NCBI GenBank assembly: GCA_015523055.1
Contig: WALD01000099.1
Span: 1-11,982, forward strand
Source of the DNA: Candidatus Altarchaeota archaeon
GTDB lineage: Archaea > Altiarchaeota > Altiarchaeia > IMC4 > QMZM01
Direction of reading: 5' to 3'
Length of the DNA stretch: 11,982 nucleotides
The notes under the pieces were generated by a model that made no database searches, was not told the DNA's origin, and saw only the letters and a list, made by a program, of their open reading frames with translations. Shown in pieces: positions 5,143 to 11,654 of the stretch. Position 1 is the first letter of the stretch, and every line of letters starts with the position of its first letter. The position numbers were made by a program, and so were the translations under genes.

Positions 5143-7133
5143 GAGTTAGATTCATCACTGCACTGGCATTGATTCTGATAATTGGGATGGTAAATGCCTT
5201 CTCTGACAGGGAGCTGGCTGACATGTATTATCAACAGGCTCTGGATGAATACAACAAGACCAACTGTAAGAATGCCAGCCAGCTTGCGGGGTTTGCTCTA
5301 AATTATTATGACAAGGCACATAACACAGGGAGTAAGGACAAGGTAACCGCGTTAATCATCGATATCAACACCTGTCTTAAGAACCAGGCATATGGTTACT
5401 ATTATCAGGCACTTGATTATTACAATCAGGGCAGATATACCGATGCGGCCGACTTTGTGAGCAGGTCAAAGGAATTATACTCTATAATCCCTTATCAGGA
5501 TGGCATGGATAGGTGTGATGGGCTTATTGCAAAGATTGATAAGAAGGTAAGTGAAGATAAAGGAGCACATGCAGATAGCCTGTATCACCAGGCAGAGGAG
5601 CTCTTTATATCTGAGAGATATATACTAGCAAAAGGGTATATACAGAATGCATCCGCGATATATACTGAGATAGGTAACAGTGCCGGGATTGAAAGATGTA
5701 GACAGTTTCTTATTACCATCGGTGGGAAGATAACTGATATACGGGAGAGGGCAAATATAAACTACGGCATGGCACAGGACTATTATGAAAAGGGGGGCTA
5801 TAAAAATTATGATACTGCCATTGAGTATGCTGGAGAAGCGAAAAGACTTTACCTGTGGATAGATGACCAGGAGGGCGCAGTAAAGGCCCAGGAACTGATG
5901 GACGTGCTTTTCGGTGGAATGTCAGCCTATGAAACAGAGCAGAACAAAAAGGCAGAGAAGTATTATAGCGAAGCAAGGACAGACTATCTGCTAGAGGACT
6001 ACGAAATTGCGAATTCCACTCTTATTAAAGCATACAACATATACCGGAGGTTTTTTGACATAGCAAGAAGCGCTGATGACCGGACGATGATGGCTAACTA
6101 TTCAAAAAAGATTAAGAAAGTCACGAAGCTTCAGAATAGGATAAACGAGGAGCTGATAAAAGCAAGGATCAGGGCAGATGCAGAAGACCTCTATGGCAAG
6201 GCATATGTCTTCTTCGGCTCCGGTTGTTTCAGGAATGCCAGTGAGAAGGTGGAAAAGGCCTATGAATTATTTGAGTCCATAGATTATCCCACAGGGATGT
6301 CAAAGTGCATAGTTTTGAGGATAAAAATAAACGAGAGTCAGAGGAACCTGGGTGATGCAACCTTGGAGTATATGTCTGCAAAGGGGTACTACCAATCAGC
6401 AGATTATGAAGCGGCAATGGCCCATATAAGAAACGGGAGCAACATCCTTCTGAAGATGGAATGTGATGAAAAGAGCAGATGCTGTTACAGTGAGTACAAA
6501 AAGTTGCAGGATCTGAATTTGTCTATCCAGACGGGAATTGCAAAGAAGGAGAAAGCAGACAACTATTACGCTGAAGCCGAGAGATACTTTGGACTTAGTA
6601 ACTATGAGATGTCAAGGGACTATTCAATAAGAGCAAACGATATCTATAAAGAAATTAACTATTCCATAGGAATATCACAGTCGGAGGATATGATCTCCTC
6701 AAACGAGGACATGCTGGGGGCGGCAGAGAAACAGAGCAACATATTTAGTATAGGTGTAGTCCTGGTAGTTACAATCATGGTAATATTTGTAATTCTAAAA
6801 TGGCGTTCCGAAAGGGAGGAGAGGGAGATGGAGGAGAGACACAGAATCGGAGAGGAGATTCAGAGGAAAGAGAGGAAGAAGAAGCTGTTTGATGAAAAAA
6901 GGAGAGCTCTTGAGGATATGGTTGAGCGGGAAAGGACGATCATGAAGAAGATTCAGTCTGCAGGGAAGAAGACTATTACCCAAGAGGACGATGCTATCAA
7001 GAAGGTAGGGAAGAGCACCGGTGGGGAAAGAACTATAGAAAAAGCGGACGTAAGCCAGAGTATGGAAGAGGACGTCAGGAAGGCTATCCAGGAGGCAAAG
7101 AGAGAGATTAAAGAGGTTCCTGAAGAGGAGTGA
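5139..7133 (+). CDS. Membrane-anchored TPR-like repeat protein with cytoplasmic coiled coil
   Basis: Function is unknown. The 664-residue protein begins with a signal peptide (about 1-20, ending VNAFS). It then has eight helical repeats of about 55-62 residues, near 25, 82, 142, 203, 269, 345, 405 and 469. Each follows a pattern of A-x-x-YY-x-x-A, a short turn with Y or F, a helix with A/N-A/S, then IY or LY, and in most a Cys in the third helix. A single transmembrane helix (about 536-554) is followed by a highly charged coiled-coil tail (about 555-664). The repeats match the two in the preceding propeller protein, and many contain NAS or NAT sequons, so this part probably lies outside the cell. 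The ATGA overlap at 5139 indicates coupled translation and a shared complex. No catalytic motif is visible. An outer scaffold joined to a cytoplasmic signalling or assembly tail is a reasonable inference. Confidence 0.82.
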   Translation: MRVRFITALALILIIGMVNAFSDRELADMYYQQALDEYNKTNCKNASQLAGFALNYYDKAHNTGSKDKVTALIIDINTCLKNQAYGYYYQALDYYNQGRYTDAADFVSRSKELYSIIPYQDGMDRCDGLIAKIDKKVSEDKGAHADSLYHQAEELFISERYILAKGYIQNASAIYTEIGNSAGIERCRQFLITIGGKITDIRERANINYGMAQDYYEKGGYKNYDTAIEYAGEAKRLYLWIDDQEGAVKAQELMDVLFGGMSAYETEQNKKAEKYYSEARTDYLLEDYEIANSTLIKAYNIYRRFFDIARSADDRTMMANYSKKIKKVTKLQNRINEELIKARIRADAEDLYGKAYVFFGSGCFRNASEKVEKAYELFESIDYPTGMSKCIVLRIKINESQRNLGDATLEYMSAKGYYQSADYEAAMAHIRNGSNILLKMECDEKSRCCYSEYKKLQDLNLSIQTGIAKKEKADNYYAEAERYFGLSNYEMSRDYSIRANDIYKEINYSIGISQSEDMISSNEDMLGAAEKQSNIFSIGVVLVVTIMVIFVILKWRSEREEREMEERHRIGEEIQRKERKKKLFDEKRRALEDMVERERTIMKKIQSAGKKTITQEDDAIKKVGKSTGGERTIEKADVSQSMEEDVRKAIQEAKREIKEVPEEE

Positions 7134-7178
7134 GAAACCTAAGCTGGGGAATTCTGAGTGCAGCAATTACAGGGTAAG

Positions 7179-8657
7179 TCATAATCTAAGGATTCTATTC
7201 AGGCCGTTGATGAATGCTATGATTGAGGCCATGACTACATCTTCATGGACTCCTCTAGCCATGGTCGTTCTCTTTCCGTTGGATACCTTTATGGTTACAT
7301 CAGCAAGAGCGTCTGAGCCTCCAGTAATTGCATCGAGATGATACTCGTCAAGGGTTATCTCCTTCTTGCTGACTGCACTCCTGATCGCATTCAGGGCTGC
7401 ATCGACCGGCCCTACTCCATCCTCCGTGGCTTTTTTCTTCTTGTCCCCAACATTTAGCACCACAGTTACTACAGGCTTCTTACCCAACTCAAAATCCAGC
7501 TTTAGATCAACTAATTCAACGATGGCCTCCTTCTTCGGCACCTTCCCAAGGACATCATCAGCAATAGCTATAAGGTCCTCCTCAAATATCCTTTTGCCCA
7601 TCCCTCCGAGATTCTTCACTTTGTTGGTTATATCCTTAAGCTGATCCTTGTTTACCTTTATGTCAAGCTCCTTTAGCTTGGCATCAATACCATGAATTCC
7701 GACATGCTTTCCCATTACAAGCCTTCTTCTTGCCCCCACCATTTCCGGCTTCAGAGGCTCAAATGTTTCGGCCTTCTTCAGAACAGCATGGACATGGATT
7801 CCCGATTCATGAGCAAATGCATTTTCTCCCACTATCGGAAAGTTGGGCATTACCCTCACACCCGTCAGTCTTTCGACGAGTTTGCTCATCTGGTATATCC
7901 TCTCAGTCTTTATGTTAGTCTTTATCTTGTAGATGGTCTCCAGTGCCATCACTACCTGTTCCAGATCTGCATTTCCTGCCCTCTCCCCCATGCCGTTTAC
8001 GGTAACCTGAACCTGGTTACAGCCTGCTTCCACAGCCGCAAGGGTGTTGGCTACCGCCATTCCGAAGTCATTATGGCAATGGACATCAAGATCAATCTTG
8101 ATTTCCTTGCGAATCTTCGCAATGAATTCCTTCATCTGTGATGGATACATAACCCCCACGGTATCAGGAATGTTTATTACCTTTGCTCCTGCTTCCTCCA
8201 CACCTTTGCATACCTTTATCAGATAAGGGAGATCGCTCCTTGTCGCGTCCATCGGAGAAAAGAGACAGGGAATTCCGTGATCGACAACATACTCCACCGC
8301 ACTGACCGCCATTTCATATACTTCGTCCTCTGTCTTGTTCATCTGATACCTCAGATGTTGAGGGGAGGTTGAGATGAATGTATGAACCAGATCTACATCG
8401 GCTTTAATGCATGAATCCAGATCTTGCTGCATTGCTCTTGCAAGCCCGCAGACGGTAGTGTCAACCTCACTTGCAATTTTTTTCACTGCCTGAAATTCAA
8501 ATTCTGAGTTTATAGGAAAGCCTGCCTCAATTATGTCCACTCCCATATCAGCAAGAGCCTCTGCTATCAGAACCTTATTGTCTATGGTCAGTGCTACTCC
8601 GGGGGTCTGCTCCCCGTCCCTTAACGTTGTATCAAATATCCTTATTTTTTGTGCCAT
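7179..8657 (-). CDS. leuA: 2-Isopropylmalate synthase family (LeuA/CimA)
   Basis: This enzyme condenses acetyl-CoA with a 2-oxo acid, either 2-oxoisovalerate for leucine or pyruvate to citramalate for isoleucine. The 492-residue protein has a catalytic TIM barrel (about 4-270) with DTTLRDGEQTPG (9-20), where R13 and D14 are the catalytic/metal pair; HTFISTSPQH (92-101); the HCHND metal motif (H193, H195); and GMGERAGNADLE (222-233). A helical linker leads to a C-terminal regulatory domain (about 375-492) with GVGPVDAALNAI and DAITGGSDALADV, the allosteric feedback domain of LeuA-type proteins. LeuA, archaeal CimA and homocitrate synthases are close relatives; the sequence fits LeuA best, but CimA cannot be excluded. 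ATG 8657 lies about 25 bases after a TATA box and has no Shine-Dalgarno site, so the message may be leaderless. It converges with the gene ending at 7133, with no clear terminator in the 45-base gap. Confidence 0.9.
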   Translation of the reverse strand: MAQKIRIFDTTLRDGEQTPGVALTIDNKVLIAEALADMGVDIIEAGFPINSEFEFQAVKKIASEVDTTVCGLARAMQQDLDSCIKADVDLVHTFISTSPQHLRYQMNKTEDEVYEMAVSAVEYVVDHGIPCLFSPMDATRSDLPYLIKVCKGVEEAGAKVINIPDTVGVMYPSQMKEFIAKIRKEIKIDLDVHCHNDFGMAVANTLAAVEAGCNQVQVTVNGMGERAGNADLEQVVMALETIYKIKTNIKTERIYQMSKLVERLTGVRVMPNFPIVGENAFAHESGIHVHAVLKKAETFEPLKPEMVGARRRLVMGKHVGIHGIDAKLKELDIKVNKDQLKDITNKVKNLGGMGKRIFEEDLIAIADDVLGKVPKKEAIVELVDLKLDFELGKKPVVTVVLNVGDKKKKATEDGVGPVDAALNAIRSAVSKKEITLDEYHLDAITGGSDALADVTIKVSNGKRTTMARGVHEDVVMASIIAFINGLNRILRL

Positions 8658-8676
8658 TTTAGTGCAGGGTTGGTAT

Positions 8677-8690
8677 CATTATAAATCCGG
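8677..8690 (-). promoter_or_regulatory. TATA box of leuA, likely leaderless
   Basis: On the minus strand the segment reads GGATTTATAATGA, a good archaeal TATA element centred near 8682. The usual spacing of about 25 bases puts transcription start at or next to the leuA ATG (8657), matching the lack of a Shine-Dalgarno sequence there. Confidence 0.6.
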
Positions 8691-8702
8691 TAGTATAATC
8701 TA

Positions 8703-8740
8703 AAAATTATTGGTCTGGGATTAGCTTATGCTAACCAGAC
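8703..8740 (-). terminator. Hairpin/T-run terminator after rps8e
   Basis: GTCTGG (8713-8718) pairs with CCAGAC (8735-8740), and TTAGC (8721-8725) pairs with GCTAA (8730-8734) around a TTAT loop, with a two-base bulge between. On the minus strand the hairpin starts two bases after the rps8e stop and is followed by AATAATTTTTAG. It should separate rps8e transcription from the leuA promoter just downstream. Confidence 0.6.
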
Positions 8741-8742
8741 GC

Positions 8743-9099
8743 TTACAATAGAGAAACTGCATTAAGCAGACCATCCTGCCCCGGTCTTGAGGTGATCTTT
8801 ATCTGGATCTCCTCACCTTTGGAGGTCATGGCCTTCAGAATTGCACCCTTTGTAATTATATTCCTTCGGATGAAGTCCTTGTTGGCAGAATTCTCAACAA
8901 CGGATAGAATTTCACACTTCACAGGCTTCTTATCAATAATCACATCAGCATATCTATCTGCAACTAACCTTACCTTCTCCTTTCCCCCCCTGACTCTTAT
9001 ATGCTTTACTCTCCTTTCCCCCACTGTGGTATTAGAAGGCTCCCGCCCTGCTTCATATCTTCTCCGTCCTCTGGATCTTTTGGTTCTGCCTTTAAACAT
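8743..9099 (-). CDS. rps8e: 30S ribosomal protein S8e
   Basis: This small-subunit ribosomal protein is shared by archaea and eukaryotes. The 118 residues include the conserved YEAGREPSNTTVGERR (15-30), a basic RVRGG turn, VENSANKDFIRRNIITKGA and the C-terminal SRPGQDGLLNAV. Compared with family members as I know them (about 125-130 residues, starting with a basic GGR-containing lead), the N-terminus is shortened: MFKGRTKRSRGRRR runs straight into the conserved block. GCAGG next to the ATG on the minus strand may serve as a weak ribosome binding site. It appears monocistronic, with its own terminator and a promoter shared with the divergent gene. Confidence 0.95.
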   Translation of the reverse strand: MFKGRTKRSRGRRRYEAGREPSNTTVGERRVKHIRVRGGKEKVRLVADRYADVIIDKKPVKCEILSVVENSANKDFIRRNIITKGAILKAMTSKGEEIQIKITSRPGQDGLLNAVSLL

Positions 9100-9164
9100 C
9101 CTGCGTTTATATTGGATTCAGGTTAAATAAATAAAAAAGTTCAATCCTAATAGATATAATTAAA
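9100..9164. promoter_or_regulatory. Divergent promoter between rps8e and the Cys-rich membrane gene
   Basis: A 65-base AT-rich gap separates two divergent genes. TTAAATAAATAA (near 9123-9134) is TATA-like on both strands. It lies about 30 bases from the rps8e ATG and about 35 from ATG 9165, so one element could serve both directions with very short leaders. A second AT-rich run at 9152-9164 is too close to ATG 9165 to be its TATA box. Confidence 0.5.
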
Positions 9165-10037
9165 ATGGGAGCAAGAGGTATTCTGGTTGTTGGCGGAATT
9201 TTTATCGTTATGGGGATTGCTGCCGGATATTTTCCTCCGACGCACATAGCAAATCCGGAGACCGGGGAGTGTAGGTACTACTTTGCAGGGGATGAACGAC
9301 ACTACAACCCTCTGCCGGAAGGCAAGTGGTATATGGTGGGCCTTGCAGAGGAGAACAGGAGCACCTGCCAGGAAGCATGCATGTATTACACCACCTACAA
9401 GCCCCAGGATAAAATCTGGAAAGGTCTCCTCTGTGACTGCCTTGGTGAGGGAGAAGAGGGTTGCACGAACTGGTGCAGGATAAAGGGGGGTGAATGGGCC
9501 AAGGATGAATCAACCTGCGTTTGCTCCATGGGTATGGAGTGGGACCCGGAAAAAGGCTGTATAAAGAGTTCTAATTACGGCAGCGCAATAACCGAATGCT
9601 CCAATGAGATAAGAGATATCATAATAAAGCTGAACAGCATAAAGAAGAAACTGAATCAATCAGAGAGAAGCAGGGAATCCCTTAAGGAGGAATTCAATAA
9701 ACTTAAGGAGGAATTCTCAAATCTAAAAAATAGCACTGATAATGCTGATGCCCTGGGGGCGTCCATCCAGAAGATAAACTGGATGCTCTCGGACCTTGAT
9801 ATGGGGCTGACCGACTCCGACCCGACGGGAGGAGCCTTGGACGATGTCATAAACCTCAGAGACACATTGTTGGGGTATGGGGATGGTGAAGAAACGACAA
9901 TAGAAACAACAATACCCGAGACAGAGACAACAATTCCTCAGCAGGGCGAAGCATCGGATGATTCTACCCTGTGGATGGGTCTTTTCCTGATTGTTGCCGT
10001 AACTCTGGCAGGTATCTATTATGTATCCAGAAAATAG
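9165..10037 (+). CDS. Cys-rich membrane-anchored extracytoplasmic protein
   Basis: Not recognised as a named family. The 290-residue protein has an N-terminal hydrophobic segment (about 5-22), probably a signal peptide or anchor. A Cys-rich region (36-145) follows with 11 cysteines, including CQEAC (68-72), CDC (90-92), C-x3-C (100-104) and CVC (118-120), suggesting disulfides or metal binding outside the cell. Next come a coiled coil (about 146-190) with a duplicated heptad, a linker rich in Glu, Thr and Ile (about 240-262), and a C-terminal transmembrane helix (about 269-286) ending SRK. The build, an exposed domain followed by a Thr-rich stalk and an anchor, resembles the propeller gene's C-terminus. 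Its 3' end overlaps or lies seven bases from the DHQS C-domain gene, so the two are probably co-transcribed; a functional link is not evident. Confidence 0.75.
   Translation: MGARGILVVGGIFIVMGIAAGYFPPTHIANPETGECRYYFAGDERHYNPLPEGKWYMVGLAEENRSTCQEACMYYTTYKPQDKIWKGLLCDCLGEGEEGCTNWCRIKGGEWAKDESTCVCSMGMEWDPEKGCIKSSNYGSAITECSNEIRDIIIKLNSIKKKLNQSERSRESLKEEFNKLKEEFSNLKNSTDNADALGASIQKINWMLSDLDMGLTDSDPTGGALDDVINLRDTLLGYGDGEETTIETTIPETETTIPQQGEASDDSTLWMGLFLIVAVTLAGIYYVSRK
9681..9716 (+). repeat. Duplicated 21-bp heptad unit inside coding sequence
   Basis: CTTAAGGAGGAATTC occurs at 9681-9695 and again at 9702-9716, a period of 21 bases, or seven codons. It encodes LKEEF twice within the coiled coil, so it is a recent tandem duplication of one heptad. 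Confidence 0.8.
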
Positions 10038-10593
10038 AGTTAAAATGGAACTTTCTACTGTTGAAATAACAAAGATTGAGGAGGTCGGCTCGGGGGACAG
10101 AGTCTGTATAGACACCGATACAGAGCTGAAGCTGGGCGAGGGCATGCTTATCGGTTCTCTCTCCAGAGGGTTATTCTTAGTCCATTCTGAGACTGTAGAG
10201 AATCCCTATGTTGAGACACGACCCTTCAGGGTTAATGCGGGCCCTGTATCGGCTTATGTTCTCGTTCCCGGGAATAAGACCCGCTACCTTGTTGAACTTA
10301 AAGGGGGGGATCCGGTGCTTGCAGTTAATTTTAGGGGTAATGTGAGAGAGATCAGGGTTGTAAGGTCCAAGATAGAAACCAGGCCCTTCCTTCTTATTGA
10401 GGCAAAACTCGGAAAGGCGGAATTCCATTCTTTTCTGCAAAATGCTGAGACAGTTAGACTCGTGACGGGTGATGGTAGGGCAGTTTCAGTGGTCAATCTA
10501 AAACCGGGAGATAAGGTTCTTGCTCTGGTCGATAAAGAGGGGGTGGGTCGGCATTTCGGAATGGCTGTGGAGGAAACTATTATTGAGAAGTAA
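10021..10593 (+). CDS. Stand-alone C-terminal domain of 3-dehydroquinate synthase II
   Basis: The product (190 residues from ATG 10021, or 182 from ATG 10045) matches only the C-terminal half of archaeal DHQS II (AroB', MJ1249 type), which normally starts with a barrel-like domain of about 170 residues. Its conserved blocks are intact: GDRVCIDTD (25-33), GEGMLIGSLSRGLFLVHSE (39-57), ENPYVETRPFRVNAGPV (60-76), FLQNAETVRLV (138-148), LKPGDKVL and the terminal GRHFGMAVEETIIEK (176-190). The usual DTC is DTD here. There is no trace of the N-terminal domain upstream; the preceding frame belongs to the membrane protein gene. Its stop lies 17 bases from that of a convergent gene encoding the N-terminal domain with a degraded C-terminal half. 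It may be the second subunit of a split enzyme. ATG 10021 overlaps the upstream gene by 17 bases; ATG 10045 avoids this and is equally plausible. A T5 run at 10616-10620 may end transcription. Confidence 0.85.
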   Translation: MYPENRVKMELSTVEITKIEEVGSGDRVCIDTDTELKLGEGMLIGSLSRGLFLVHSETVENPYVETRPFRVNAGPVSAYVLVPGNKTRYLVELKGGDPVLAVNFRGNVREIRVVRSKIETRPFLLIEAKLGKAEFHSFLQNAETVRLVTGDGRAVSVVNLKPGDKVLALVDKEGVGRHFGMAVEETIIEK

Positions 10594-10610
10594 TCTACTG
10601 TATCAGTCCT

Positions 10611-11591
10611 TTAGATTTTTCGTGTTAAAAATAGTACCCTGTCCCCTTTCTTCAGTTCCCCTGCCGGGATTTTCCTGCCGTCTTTGCCTACTAATCCAGA
10701 GTCGGAGGGAATTTTCAGCTCGGAGTTATCTGCCCTGACCCTTATCATCCTCTTCCTGACGGGTATGGTCTCATTCACAACAAGCCTTCTTGTCCTTCCC
10801 TCAAAGTTCGCGGAGAGAATTTCGTCTCCGGGGCATATCCTATCTGCCGTTCTAATTCCGTCAGGGGTTCTGATTTTTGAATTAATGTCTATACTGATTC
10901 TAAACGGCGTTGGTTCCGTCCACGGCGTCTTCTCTGTGTCGGAATGAACGAGAAATTCATCTGCAATTAAACCCTCTCCTGGGTTTAGAATTGAACAGGT
11001 GTCGATAGATATTGCTTCCATATCCCCGGCTTCTTCTGCCCCGGTTATACCTACCTCATTAAACCCCAATCTCTCAGAGGACAGTGAGTCGATGAGATTC
11101 CTTATCTTCCTGATTTCAGAAGGGTTACAGTCGGCTATAACTCCATCAGCTCCGACCTCAAGGGTTTCCAACGCTACCCTGGCTTCACCCGCACTGTGCA
11201 CCTCAGCCAGAATTCTGCACCTGCCTCTCAGTTCTGCAATGAGGTTCTCCAGAGGAATGATCTTCCAATCCCGGGTATTAATTATTACATAATTTGCCAG
11301 TTGACCGGCCTGGGCTATTCTGCGTTCATCGTTCTTGCTTTTAATCTCACAATAGAAAGCAATTGAATTCCTGCCCTTCTTGATCTCTCTTATATCCTCT
11401 GATAGAAAGATATCGGCATTTTCATCCTTTGAAGCTACCTTGATTCTCCCAAGTTCATTTACAAGAGACTCCTCCCCGACATTAACAAGAACTGCCTGGG
11501 CTCCGCTTTCCAGTGCTGTCTTTACCAGCCCCTTCCTTTCCTCCCATGCATCGCTGCCATCGGCCCTGACCCAGAATTCTCTTTGCATCAT
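10611..11591 (-). CDS. aroB': 3-Dehydroquinate synthase II with divergent C-terminal half
   Basis: DHQS II makes 3-dehydroquinate from 2-amino-3,7-dideoxy-D-threo-hept-6-ulosonate with NAD, the archaeal entry to the shikimate pathway. The 326-residue length is near normal. The N-terminal domain (about 4-175) is well conserved: YCEIKSKNDE (80-89), YVIINTRDWKIIPLENLIAE (101-120), AEVHSAGEARVALETLEVGA (129-148) and DGVIADCNPSEI (149-160). The C-terminal half starts well, with ISIDTCSILNPGEGLIADEF (194-213), then diverges. The S-SRG(A)LFLVHSE block is reduced to FLVHSD, VNAGPV is lost after PFR, QNAET is missing, and the protein ends FLTRKI without the GRHFGM-EETIIEK tail. These lost blocks are exactly those kept by the convergent 10021-10593 gene. 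The start could be ATG 11591 or the adjacent ATG 11588. Confidence 0.85.
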   Translation of the reverse strand: MMQREFWVRADGSDAWEERKGLVKTALESGAQAVLVNVGEESLVNELGRIKVASKDENADIFLSEDIREIKKGRNSIAFYCEIKSKNDERRIAQAGQLANYVIINTRDWKIIPLENLIAELRGRCRILAEVHSAGEARVALETLEVGADGVIADCNPSEIRKIRNLIDSLSSERLGFNEVGITGAEEAGDMEAISIDTCSILNPGEGLIADEFLVHSDTEKTPWTEPTPFRISIDINSKIRTPDGIRTADRICPGDEILSANFEGRTRRLVVNETIPVRKRMIRVRADNSELKIPSDSGLVGKDGRKIPAGELKKGDRVLFLTRKI

Positions 11592-11654
11592 ACGGAATTT
11601 ATATGCCCTGCATATGCCCTGTGTTATTAATTATTGTGGGGTGAATATTTAACA
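11592..11654. promoter_or_regulatory. Divergent promoter region of DHQS II and pth2
   Basis: This 63-base gap holds ATATGCCCTGC (11601-11611) followed directly by ATATGCCCTGT (11612-11622), an 11-bp tandem repeat matching at 10 of 11 bases and close to one helical turn, which could bind a regulator. TTATTAATTATT near 11624-11635 is TATA-like and could serve both directions with very short leaders. GGGGTGA at 11638-11644 resembles a Shine-Dalgarno site for pth2, 10 bases before its ATG. A second TATA-like run, GGCATATAAATT on the minus strand, is too close to ATG 11591 for normal spacing. Confidence 0.45.

Noticed and set aside
7134..7178. Terminator between the convergent genes ending at 7133 and 7179
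   Set aside because: I looked for a hairpin or T-run on both strands in these 45 bases and found none convincing.
7692..8141. Plus-strand open frame of 149 codons
   Set aside because: It is opposite the LeuA catalytic barrel, which has intact motifs throughout; no motif is seen in the antisense frame.
7179..8657. Homocitrate synthase (AksA/NifV) as the identity of the LeuA-family gene
   Set aside because: The C-terminal LeuA-type regulatory domain is complete, which short homocitrate synthases of this kind lack; CimA remains possible and is noted in the entry.
9681..9716. GGAGGAATTC copies as internal ribosome binding sites
   Set aside because: They lie inside the coiled-coil coding sequence, no start codon with a supported frame follows at the right spacing, and the duplication is explained by the heptad repeat.
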